DNA of 11,938 nt from an uncultured Myxococcales bacterium (GTDB lineage: Bacteria; Myxococcota_A; UBA9042), in assembly GCA_937915965.1 (NCBI GenBank), contig CALGHC010000448.1, forward strand, positions 1 through 11,938, given 5' to 3'. The position numbers and the translations under genes were made by a program. The notes below the pieces were generated by a model, which worked only from the letters and a program-made list of their open reading frames with translations, did not search any database and was not told the origin of the DNA. Each line of letters begins with the position of its first letter. Position 1 is the stretch's first letter. This document shows, one piece after another, positions 1-6,838 of this stretch.

Positions 1-1463
1 GCAGGCGTCGCGGCCGCGACCTTGGCGTAGTCCTCGCCTTGGATGACCTTGCCGGGGTTGCCGGTCGCCTGAATGTTGCCGGCGAACTTCGTGTACAGCG
101 GAACGTAATCCTTGATCTTACTAAAGAAGATCTTCTCGGTGGCGAGGGCGTTGATGAGCGCGTCGCTGTACTTTCCGCAGGGAGCACCGGTCGCCGGGTC
201 GCCCTTGCCGGCGCTGCTCATGCTGCACGAGGCACCGAGGTCGAGCGCAAAGACCCGCACCCAGCCTCCCGGTGCCGTCTCCATGTCACACCACACCTGC
301 ACGGGCTGCTGTCCTGGCGGCTCCAGCCAGAACTCACCGGATTTCGTCGCCGGGCCGTTGTTGCTGAGGATGTGTTTGCAGCTGCTACCCGGCTGGTCCT
401 TGCTGCCCAGGGGTTGCTTCATGCTGACCGGAAACCAGCTCTTGCCGTTGCACACCACGAGGGCAGCCTCGGCGGTGTCGAAGTAGACCGCGCCGGTGCT
501 CTTGGCCTCGCAGGGAAACGGCTCCTTGGCGGCGTTTTGTAGGCGCGTCGCGATCATCTCGTTGAGCTGCAGATCGATGTCGCCGCCGACGGTCTGCGCT
601 TGCTGCCAGGTATTGGGCGCGGCCAGGGCGCCGTAGCCGCTGAGGTCGGGGCCACCCTCGAGGTCGCCGTACTTGCCCGTCACCGCGACCGCTGCCAGTT
701 GTTTGTCGGCGACCAGGCCCGCGGCAAAATCGACGGCCGCCATCGCCGCGCCCACGCAGCCGCTGCACTGCAGCTTTCCGGCCGCGGCCGCCCAGGCCGC
801 CTCGTCCGCCGAGGTTGCCGAAGCTGCCTTGTCCGCGGCGGTGGCGAAATCGGCCTTGGCTGCCGTCGCGGCTGCATCGGCGAGCAAGGCGTGGTCCGCG
901 GAGCCGCCCTTGGACTTCGAGCCGGCATACGTAAAGGCCAGATGCTTGTCGGCGACGGCACCCGCGGCGATCTTTTCGGCGGTGACCGATCCGTCAGCGA
1001 GGGCGACGCTGGAGACGCATGCGCTGCAAGCCAGATTGGCCGCTTGAGCTGCGCCGCGCGCCCACACCGCGTAGGGCACGTCGCGCAGAGCGACCCGCGG
1101 CAGCTCGGCGTCGGCGGCGACCTGCACGCCCAGCCAGCGCGCCTTGCCGAGCAGGAACAGGCCGTCGTCAAGCGGGGCCTCGTCGGCGCCACCCAGCACG
1201 ACGTGGAACAGGCCGCCGGTCACCGGAACGGCCAGCATCTTGTCGATGAAGAGAGCCTTGCCGTCGTCTGCTGTCTGGTAGAGCGCGAACGCGATCGGGT
1301 AGGTGCCGTCCGCCACCGGACCGGAGGCCGCCGTTCGCATGGCGCCGTCGACGGCGAGCTGCATCGGAGCCGCTGCCGCTTCGTGGGGAGCTGCGGTGGC
1401 GGCGAACACGGTCGCGCAGGCAAGCGCCCGCACCGATTTGGTCCACAGTGGGCGGATTGTCAT
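1..1463 (-). CDS. Exported surface protein with fibrinogen-like C-terminal domain, 3' end cut by window edge
   Basis: At least 487 codons, open through the left edge, so the C-terminus is missing. ATG at 1463 is chosen because GGGAG lies 7 nt upstream and a signal peptide follows (hydrophobic about residues 11-25, Ala-rich cleavage area near 31). Residues about 34-135 form a domain ending in RVALRDVPYAVWA, a pattern I know from myxobacterial surface proteins. Two similar modules follow, starting at CSACV (146) and CSGCV (233), each with AAG-VADK-LA downstream, separated by an Ala-rich stretch. Residues 318-345 hold the C-GAVYFDT-VCNGKSW pattern common in such proteins. From about 361 the sequence reads SCKHILSNNG, then FWLEP, VWCDMET and GGWVRVF, which is the opening of a fibrinogen-like globular domain. 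The likely role is an outer-surface binding or adhesive protein (inference). It follows the amidase gene on the same strand after 41 bp, so co-transcription is possible. Exact ligand unknown. Confidence 0.85.
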   Translation of the reverse strand, partial: MTIRPLWTKSVRALACATVFAATAAPHEAAAAPMQLAVDGAMRTAASGPVADGTYPIAFALYQTADDGKALFIDKMLAVPVTGGLFHVVLGGADEAPLDDGLFLLGKARWLGVQVAADAELPRVALRDVPYAVWARGAAQAANLACSACVSSVALADGSVTAEKIAAGAVADKHLAFTYAGSKSKGGSADHALLADAAATAAKADFATAADKAASATSADEAAWAAAAGKLQCSGCVGAAMAAVDFAAGLVADKQLAAVAVTGKYGDLEGGPDLSGYGALAAPNTWQQAQTVGGDIDLQLNEMIATRLQNAAKEPFPCEAKSTGAVYFDTAEAALVVCNGKSWFPVSMKQPLGSKDQPGSSCKHILSNNGPATKSGEFWLEPPGQQPVQVWCDMETAPGGWVRVFALDLGASCSMSSAGKGDPATGAPCGKYSDALINALATEKIFFSKIKDYVPLYTKFAGNIQATGNPGKVIQGEDYAKVAAATP

Positions 1464-1491
1464 GGCATTTCTCCCGTAAACAGCGCGCTGG

Positions 1492-1503
1492 AATTGTACA
1501 ATT
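1492..1503 (-). promoter_or_regulatory. AT-rich perfect palindrome with possible -10, upstream of fibrinogen-like gene
   Basis: AATTGTACAATT is a perfect 12-bp palindrome in a GC-rich setting, just after the amidase stop codon and 28 nt before the ATG at 1463. On the minus strand it contains TACAAT, close to the sigma70 -10 consensus. TTGACA overlaps its edge but sits too near to serve as the matching -35 box, and the -35 at proper spacing is poor. It could be an operator or a weak promoter giving the downstream gene its own control. This is visible in sequence only; no regulator is known. Confidence 0.3.
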
Positions 1504-1504
1504 G

Positions 1505-4500
1505 TCAATGCCTGACACCGTGCCGCCCGCTGCGCGCGCTGCGCCTCATGCGCCGATGAGCGAACAGGCAACTCATCAAGAATAAGACGAAATAGCCGGC
1601 GGCGGGCCCCGGCGGGTGCGCCGGTGCGGCGCTCTGACAGCCGCAGCCTGGGTCAGGCGGACGCGCAGCGTTGCCGGTCAGGTCGCTGGCGGCCAGGTCG
1701 CCGCCAGCCAGGTCGCCGCCAGTCAGGTCGCCGCCAGTCTGGTCACCGCCAGTCTGGCCACTGCCCGCGGTGTCGCTGCCGGATCCCGAGTCGCTGTCCA
1801 AGGCGCCGCCATCCGCGCTGTCCCCGTCTGCGATCTGCGCTGGGCAGTCGAAGGAGCCGGGCGCCACCTCGGCGGCGGCGAGCAGAGCGGCGACGACGTC
1901 GGCGCGCGCGGACGCGGGCCAGACCGACTCGAGGGGGAAGCCGACCAGGATCGATCGGGCGCTGCCGCTGGCGAGGAGAGACGCAGCGACGCCGCCGTCG
2001 CCGCCGTAGTCGAGCAGAGCGGTCGCTCCCTCAAGCTGCAGCACGTCGGGGTAGTCGACGTCGTAGCCGCCGTGGCTGCCGTCATCGAACCAATGCTGGC
2101 CCAGGCTCGCAGTGGCCGCTGCGCTGCCCGCGAAGTCGTACACCCCGGCGTCGTCGTCCGCATAGCGGGCGCCAAACCAGGTCGCCAGCCAATCTGCGCT
2201 GGCCGCGTCGCCCTTGTGGTCGACGGCCCAGGCGATCTCTGCGCCACTGGCGAGCAGCAGGCGTGACCCGCCGCCGTCCAGCCAGGCGGCGAGCCAGGTG
2301 CGCTCGGCCGCGGTCCATACGCCGTCGATGGTCGACTGCTCGCCAGCCGCCCAGTCGACGATCGCATACGTGGCGGCGTTGACCCCGCTCAGGCCTTGGC
2401 GGTCGGCGCTGTCGATGGCTACATCTGCGGCAGCCAAGGCGCCGACATGCTCGATCGCGTAGTCGAAGGTGTTCATCCGCCGCTGTCGCAGCCGCTGGAT
2501 GTCGCCCAGCTTCCACGGTGAGAGGTCGTCCATCGGGGCCTGGCTGGCGGCGAGCCGGGTGAATCCTTGTACAATGAGCGCACGCCTGGCGTCGCCGCAG
2601 CTGGCCACCGCGCCCAGGACCGCGGTCGGCAGCGACACTCCGCCGGCGTTGACGGCGATGACACGCACAAAGAGCGGCACCCCGGGTCCCTGCATGGGCA
2701 CCTCGAGCGAGGTCGCGTCCGTCTCGATGCCGTCGTCGAAAGCCCGGCCGTCCTTCGAGCTCTGCACGCGGTACGAGGTGGCCGGGTCGCCCCAGACGCC
2801 GCCCGCGGCACCTGGCTGCCAGCTCACGCGGGCCGTCGTCGGGTCGATGACCTCCACAGCGACGGCGCGGACCGGTTCGGGCAGCAGCTGCGCCTCGACT
2901 CCGTCGCGCTCGGCGAAGTAGCGCACGATCGCCTTGTAGATCGCGCGGGCCAGGGCGTGGCGGAAGCGCGGCTCGCGAAGGAAGTCGGCGTCGGCCTTGG
3001 TGGAGTGAAACGCGCATTCGATCAGGGCGCTGGGCATCTCGGGGTTGTGCTTTGGGTTGACCTCGCCGAACCAGGCGCTGCGCACGCCGCGGTCCTTCCA
3101 GTTCTCGTCGAAGAGGGCGCGCACGTCGTCGACGACGGTCTTCTGCAGGATCTTGGCGAAGGCGTCGCTGCCCTTCGTTCCGGTGAACTGGTAGCTGCCG
3201 TCGGGCGCGTTGGGGCCGTAGACGTAGGTGCTGGTGCCGCGCCCGGGGTCGGGGGCGTTGCTGTGCCACGACACAAAGAGGGCGTCCTCGCCGTCCTCGT
3301 GGTCCCAGGCGGCGAAGCGGCTGCGTGTGCTGACGTCGTCGGATGGGTCCGACGTGCTGGTATCCCATACGGCGGGCGGCGCGCCGGCGAATTGCGCGTA
3401 GTAGCGCGCGCTCTCCTCGAAGCGTGGCCGCGTCGAGGTCGGCCCGGCGGACGGTGGCGCGCCCGTCCCCCGGACAATGTCACCCAAGCCCCCGCCGAAT
3501 CGCACCACGTCGGCGATGACATACTTGCCGTCCGCGGCCTCAAGGGTGTCGTTGTGCAATACGACCGCGCCGTGCAAGGGGTCGGCGCCGACGTCGAAAT
3601 AGAAGTGGCCCAGGTAGTTCCAGGTGCGGCCGTGGCGCTGCATGTTGAACCGTCGGTGGGCGGAGCCGGCGGCGTGGCGGACCTCAAAGTGAGCGTCGCT
3701 GACGCGATTGGCGCCCGCGACCCAGCCCGCGTAGACGGCGTAGACGCCGGCGACCTCGACGTCGGGCACAAAGCTCGCGCTCGCGGTGGGTTCGCCCGCG
3801 ACCGCCTTGGCCGCGCGATAGCCGCCCAGGACGAACGGGTTGGTGCTGCCTTCGTAGGGTGCCTTGCCGTTGGCGAAGCCGGCGTCGGTGCCTGCCTGGA
3901 ACGAGCCGACCTCGTGGTAGCCCGCGCCGCCGGCCTCGCTGCCGCCGCCGTCGCCATCGTCGACGATGACCATAGCCGTCTGCATGTCGCGTTCGCGCAC
4001 CGTGACCACGCGGGCGCCGGCGTTGGTGAGCATCGGCGCGAGGTAGTGGGCGACCGCCTCGGCGTGAATCAGGTCCTCGACCAGCGAGTGGGTGTTGCCG
4101 CGCTGGGTCGCCCAGCGGTTGAGCGCTTGCGTCCAGGTGAAGCCGTGTCCCGGGCTGACATAGATCGTGCGTCCGGCGAGGCTGCCCGTGGCGACGCCGG
4201 TCCAGGCGGCGCCGCGCACATCTGGCGACGGTGGCATCGGTGCGGCCAGCGGTGGCGGCTCCTCGGGCCGAGTCGGTACCGGCTGCACGTCGGGGAGGAG
4301 CTCGTGCAGCAGCACCTCGTCACCCGCCGAGACACCGCGCTTGGGCAGGGCGCGTGGGCTTCGCGCGAGCAGGTGCACGGCCGACACCGCCCGACCTTCG
4401 GCGTCGAAGCGCGCGTATGTTTGGCGTACCAGCTGCTCGAGCCACACCTCGTCGAAGCGACCCGACTTGAGCAAGGTCGGCGCGAGCTCCAGGTGAACAT

Positions 4501-4660
4501 GCGCCTGGTCGCCTTCGAATTCGCAAGCGAGCTCGCGCACGTCGTCGCCGCGCAAAGCGTCCGTCTCGACCCCCGTGGCCACCGCCTGGCGCGTCGGCGA
4601 CGCTCCGGCGAGCACAGCAAGGGCTACGATTACGCATGTAGACGGCCGCGGCTGGATCAT
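1505..4660 (-). CDS. Exported N-acetylmuramoyl-L-alanine amidase (Amidase_3 type) with golvesin-like insert, Fn3, GATase-like region and MYXO-CTERM tail
   Basis: 1051 residues. The ATG at 4660 is followed by a signal peptide (hydrophobic about 9-20, possible cleavage after QAVA near 28). The zinc amidase fold is split. Its first half has SPGHG (His172) and Glu195. Its second half has VSWHSNA (His466) and ALIECAFHS (Glu548), fitting the His-Glu-His metal site and catalytic Glu of Amidase_3 enzymes that cut the muramoyl-L-alanine bond of peptidoglycan. Between them, residues about 277-390 (ANRVSDAHFEVRHA, NYLGHFYF, VIADVVRFGGG) resemble a golvesin C-terminal-like domain. Then come Fn3 (about 594-685), a region resembling a class I glutamine amidotransferase fold (about 690-935), an Asp/Ser/Gly linker with five-residue repeats, and a C-terminal sorting tail. 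No clear Shine-Dalgarno sequence is visible. It is far longer than simple amidases. Likely acts at the cell surface in wall remodelling, predation or glycan binding; the substrate is inferred. Confidence 0.88.
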   Translation of the reverse strand: MIQPRPSTCVIVALAVLAGASPTRQAVATGVETDALRGDDVRELACEFEGDQAHVHLELAPTLLKSGRFDEVWLEQLVRQTYARFDAEGRAVSAVHLLARSPRALPKRGVSAGDEVLLHELLPDVQPVPTRPEEPPPLAAPMPPSPDVRGAAWTGVATGSLAGRTIYVSPGHGFTWTQALNRWATQRGNTHSLVEDLIHAEAVAHYLAPMLTNAGARVVTVRERDMQTAMVIVDDGDGGGSEAGGAGYHEVGSFQAGTDAGFANGKAPYEGSTNPFVLGGYRAAKAVAGEPTASASFVPDVEVAGVYAVYAGWVAGANRVSDAHFEVRHAAGSAHRRFNMQRHGRTWNYLGHFYFDVGADPLHGAVVLHNDTLEAADGKYVIADVVRFGGGLGDIVRGTGAPPSAGPTSTRPRFEESARYYAQFAGAPPAVWDTSTSDPSDDVSTRSRFAAWDHEDGEDALFVSWHSNAPDPGRGTSTYVYGPNAPDGSYQFTGTKGSDAFAKILQKTVVDDVRALFDENWKDRGVRSAWFGEVNPKHNPEMPSALIECAFHSTKADADFLREPRFRHALARAIYKAIVRYFAERDGVEAQLLPEPVRAVAVEVIDPTTARVSWQPGAAGGVWGDPATSYRVQSSKDGRAFDDGIETDATSLEVPMQGPGVPLFVRVIAVNAGGVSLPTAVLGAVASCGDARRALIVQGFTRLAASQAPMDDLSPWKLGDIQRLRQRRMNTFDYAIEHVGALAAADVAIDSADRQGLSGVNAATYAIVDWAAGEQSTIDGVWTAAERTWLAAWLDGGGSRLLLASGAEIAWAVDHKGDAASADWLATWFGARYADDDAGVYDFAGSAAATASLGQHWFDDGSHGGYDVDYPDVLQLEGATALLDYGGDGGVAASLLASGSARSILVGFPLESVWPASARADVVAALLAAAEVAPGSFDCPAQIADGDSADGGALDSDSGSGSDTAGSGQTGGDQTGGDLTGGDLAGGDLAASDLTGNAARPPDPGCGCQSAAPAHPPGPAAGYFVLFLMSCLFAHRRMRRSARSGRHGVRH
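1532..1651 (-). other. MYXO-CTERM-like C-terminal sorting signal of the amidase
   Basis: Residues about 1004-1043 of the amidase read DPGCGCQSA, a short Pro/Ala spacer, a hydrophobic segment GYFVLFLMSCLFA, then HRRMRRSAR. Cys motif, helix and basic end is the layout of MYXO-CTERM tails, which in myxobacteria are processed by myxosortases and leave the protein on the cell surface. The call rests on layout; a profile score was not computed. Confidence 0.75.
1680..1754 (-). repeat. 15-bp tandem repeat, five units, coding Gly/Asp pentapeptides
   Basis: Five 15-bp units of the type AGGTCGCCGCCAGTC (plus strand) encode TGGDL, TGGDQ, AGGDL and AASDL variants at amidase residues about 969-995. The period keeps the frame, so copy-number change would only alter linker length. 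The sequence is in the spacer before the sorting tail and probably acts as a flexible stalk. A sixth, decayed unit may follow at 1755. Confidence 0.85.
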
Positions 4661-4841
4661 CAGAGGGATCTAGCCGACCGGCGCGAGGGCCGCAAGCGCA
4701 ACCTCCACCTGGGAGGGCGGGCGCGGATCGAAAGCCGGGGTCTGGAGATGGCGTCGGTGGTCAGGCAGGCGGCGAATGCCGCCAGGCAGTGGGGAGGTCG
4801 CAGCGGGTGACGCCGCGACCGGCATCGCCTACGCTGGCGCC
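4661..4841. promoter_or_regulatory. Divergent intergenic region between amidase and lipoprotein genes
   Basis: This 181-bp region must hold the promoters for both divergent genes, unless transcription enters from outside. I see no convincing -35/-10 pair in either direction. One short hairpin is visible, GGCGGC-GAAT-GCCGCC at 4768-4783. Shared control of the two envelope genes is possible but not shown. Confidence 0.4.
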
Positions 4842-6686
4842 ATGATGCCTGCGAATCGCTCAAGCTTGCGCGCTGTCGCCTCGATTGTCGGACTGGCTGC
4901 GCTGGCCGCTTGCAGCGAGCCGGCCGAGCCTGCCCCGACGGCGATCTCGTTCCCGGCCTCGTCGTCGGACGCCGACGCGTTCGCTCTGGGCAGCGCGGAC
5001 GCGGCCGTCACGACCGACGCCGGCTCGGAGCCGGCGGCCGATTCGGTCGCCGACGGCGCTCCGGTCCCGGACTCGGCGTCGGACTCGGCCGCAGACTCGG
5101 CCGCAGACTCGGCCGCAGACTCGGCCGCAGACTCGGCCTCAGACTCGGCCGCAGACTCGGCCTCAGACTCGGCCGTAGACTCGGCCGCAGACTCGGCCTC
5201 CGTGACCGACGCCGCCCCCGACTCGACTACGGCCGCGGACTCTGGCGGCGATTCGGCCGTCATCTCGGACTCGACGTCGGACTCGGACTCGACCAACATC
5301 GCGGACGCCGACGCGGGCGCGGCCGACGCCGGCCAGGGCGCCGATGCCCAGGCCGCGAAAGACATCCAGGACACGAAAGACAGCAAGGACACCGGCCCTC
5401 CCCCCTGCGGCCCAACCAACTGCACGCTGCCGGGCCACCTCTGCCTCATGGGGGCGTGCCTTGAAGATTGCCGCTTGCCGGGCGCCGTGCCGTGCGCCGC
5501 CGGAACCGTGTGCGATGTGGGTTCGGATCACGAAGGCAAGTGCGTGCCGCCCGACCAGGGCTGCGTCGTCTCGACCGTGCCGCTGACCTGCGTCGCGCCA
5601 GGTGGCGGTCAGACGATCTGTGGCCCCGGTAGCCGCTGCGACCCGACCTCGGGGAGCTGCTATGCCGACCTGCCCTGTACGGCCGTTGCGTGTGCAGAGA
5701 ACGCCTGCTGGGGCGTGTCGTGCCCCTGCCAGCGGCCCGCCGCCTTCTGCGCGCCCGCGCCGTTGGGCGTGCCTGGCCAGGCGGGGACACTCAATGATCC
5801 GTCCTTCACCCGCTGTGGCGCTGGCCAGAGCTGCGACGGCGGCATCGTCGATCTGGACTTCGATCAGGCATGCGGTGCCTGGGGCGTGACTTTGATCTCC
5901 GGGGCGGACTACCTGCGGCACATCGACTCCGCCGGCAAGGTGAACAGCTACACCGGCGTGACCAACCTCAACATGGGCGAGGTCGCCGCCATTCAGGGGC
6001 ACGACGGCTACTTCGGCGGGGGTTTGCTCGACATCGCCTTGACCTATATCTGCTGCGCGAACTGTGGCTGCCAGCTCTCCGGGCCGGGCGGCAAGCCGCA
6101 GGGCGTCGCCTGGCTCGATATCAGCAACGGCAGCCTGCCGATGAAGATCCCGACCACGACGATCACAACGGGCGCCGGGCCCTTCGGCATGGAGGTCCTC
6201 GACACCGGTCCCTACGGGCTCGCCTGGGGGCTGGACCTCGTTCTGTATGTCGGCAACGTCGAGAAGAACGGCGACCTGCACGCCCTCGATCTGGCGACCG
6301 GCAAGAAGGACGCTGTCGCGACCTTGCCCGCTCGGGTCCACGCCGTCGCGCCATTTGACCTGGTTCACATGGTCGTCGCCGACGAGGCCGGCCAGGTACG
6401 CCTCGCGCCGGTGCTCGGCAAGCCCTCGCCGCTGATCGACGTGATCGCGCTGGGCAAGCACGTGACCAGCTTGCAACGCGACGCGTGGAGCGGGCGCGTC
6501 TACGCCGAGCTCGCCGACCAGAGCGTGGTCAGCTTCGCTGGCGACGGAACGGGGCTGATGGTCTTCGCTCAGGCCCCTGACGCCGGCCGTATCGCCATCT
6601 CGCCCGACGGTTGGCTCTACCACGTCACGGCATCGTGGCCGTCCAAGCCTGTGATCGTGCGCTGGAAGCTGCCCGACGCGCTGTAG
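4842..6686 (+). CDS. Surface lipoprotein with Asp/Ser repeat stalk, Cys-rich region and C-terminal domain of unknown function
   Basis: 614 residues. The reading frame opens upstream at 4776, but ATG 4842 (or the adjacent ATG at 4845) puts a normal lipoprotein signal at the front: Arg10, hydrophobic stretch, then LAAC with lipid-bearing Cys24. No strong ribosome binding site is visible. Residues about 62-185 are a low-complexity Asp/Ser/Ala region built on the tetrapeptide DSAA, likely an extended stalk. Residues 189-344 hold 22 cysteines in short spaced patterns, probably disulfide-bonded, as often seen in myxobacterial surface lipoproteins. A CCANCGC cluster lies at 404-410. From about 346 to the end the repeated LDLATGKKD and ISPDGWLYHV style segments suggest a beta-propeller-like fold (inference). 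No enzymatic motif was recognised, and no product name beyond lipoprotein is justified. It is divergent from the amidase gene, which suggests a shared place in the envelope. Confidence 0.83.
   Translation: MMPANRSSLRAVASIVGLAALAACSEPAEPAPTAISFPASSSDADAFALGSADAAVTTDAGSEPAADSVADGAPVPDSASDSAADSAADSAADSAADSASDSAADSASDSAVDSAADSASVTDAAPDSTTAADSGGDSAVISDSTSDSDSTNIADADAGAADAGQGADAQAAKDIQDTKDSKDTGPPPCGPTNCTLPGHLCLMGACLEDCRLPGAVPCAAGTVCDVGSDHEGKCVPPDQGCVVSTVPLTCVAPGGGQTICGPGSRCDPTSGSCYADLPCTAVACAENACWGVSCPCQRPAAFCAPAPLGVPGQAGTLNDPSFTRCGAGQSCDGGIVDLDFDQACGAWGVTLISGADYLRHIDSAGKVNSYTGVTNLNMGEVAAIQGHDGYFGGGLLDIALTYICCANCGCQLSGPGGKPQGVAWLDISNGSLPMKIPTTTITTGAGPFGMEVLDTGPYGLAWGLDLVLYVGNVEKNGDLHALDLATGKKDAVATLPARVHAVAPFDLVHMVVADEAGQVRLAPVLGKPSPLIDVIALGKHVTSLQRDAWSGRVYAELADQSVVSFAGDGTGLMVFAQAPDAGRIAISPDGWLYHVTASWPSKPVIVRWKLPDAL
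5070..5201 (+). repeat. 12-bp tandem repeat, eleven units, coding Asp-Ser-Ala tetrapeptides
   Basis: Eleven 12-bp units of the type GACTCGGCCGCA run without interruption. Variants differ only in the last few bases (CCTCA, CCGTA, CGTCG). They encode DSAA, DSAS and DSAV at lipoprotein residues about 77-120. Units of 12 bp preserve frame, so slippage would change stalk length rather than switch the gene off. Confidence 0.93.
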
Positions 6687-6721
6687 GTCGGCACCTCGCT
6701 GCGGCGCGATCGCCGCCGACC
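6686..6721 (+). terminator. Candidate terminator hairpin directly after the lipoprotein stop codon
   Basis: GGTCGGC at 6686-6692 pairs with GCCGACC at 6715-6721, and inside it GCGGCG-CGAT-CGCCGC (6701-6716) forms a second stem that overlaps the first by two bases. The structure begins within the TAG stop codon. There is no T-run after it, so intrinsic termination is uncertain, although GC-rich genomes often lack strong T-runs. Confidence 0.4.
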
Positions 6722-6752
6722 AGGTCACGACCGCCTACGGACAAACGAAAAC

Positions 6753-6782
6753 TTGTCGGCGTCGCCCGGTCACTGTACATAT
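6753..6782 (+). promoter_or_regulatory. Candidate sigma70-like promoter of dinB
   Basis: TTGTCG at 6753-6758 and TACATA at 6776-6781 are separated by exactly 17 bp. The -35 matches four of six consensus positions and the -10 three of six. The -10 lies inside the LexA-like palindrome, so repressor binding would block polymerase. The start of transcription would be near 6788, leaving about a 50-nt leader. The weak hexamers make this a moderate call. Confidence 0.4.
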
Positions 6783-6790
6783 GTTCAGTG
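6771..6790 (+). promoter_or_regulatory. LexA-type SOS operator upstream of dinB
   Basis: CACTGTACATATGTTCAGTG is a 20-bp palindrome with one mismatched base pair. It contains CTG-N10-CAG, the enterobacterial LexA layout, and a GTTC half-site as in GAAC-N4-GTTC boxes. Against the Myxococcus xanthus motif as I recall it, CTRHAMRYBYGTTCAGS, it agrees at 15 of 17 positions. It ends 48 nt before the dinB ATG, a gene class commonly under LexA control. Family knowledge supports the role; binding is inferred. Confidence 0.75.
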
Positions 6791-6838
6791 CCGCGCCGTC
6801 TGCGGCCGCGCGCCATCGCCTTCGCCGGAGAGCCCGCC

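Noticed and set aside
600..1559. Plus-strand frame of 319 codons opposite the fibrinogen-like gene
   Set aside because: Arg/Gly-rich composition without motifs; the minus strand has a signal peptide, ribosome binding site and recognisable domains.
1616..2266. Plus-strand frame with AASQVAASQVAAS repeats
   Set aside because: Reads the complement of the 15-bp amidase repeat; no other coding evidence.
2567..4810. Long open frame on the plus strand, opposite the amidase (747 codons)
   Set aside because: Has no recognisable domain and is exactly antisense to a gene with clear catalytic motifs. High GC content removes stop codons from the opposite strand.
5070..5201. Tandem array as a possible CRISPR
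   Set aside because: Units are 12 bp, contiguous, without spacers, and in frame within a coding sequence.
4829..5449. Minus-strand frame coding an acidic Ala/Glu/Ser repeat protein
   Set aside because: The repeat is simply the complement of the 12-bp lipoprotein repeat, which is open in several frames. No independent start signal or domain.
5163..6728. Long open frame on the minus strand, opposite the lipoprotein gene
   Set aside because: Antisense shadow with no motif and no signal; the plus-strand frame has a lipobox and conserved Cys patterns.
6611..6838. Earlier start for dinB at 6611
   Set aside because: Would overlap the lipoprotein gene by 76 bp and place the SOS operator inside the coding region; ATG 6839 has a proper ribosome binding site.
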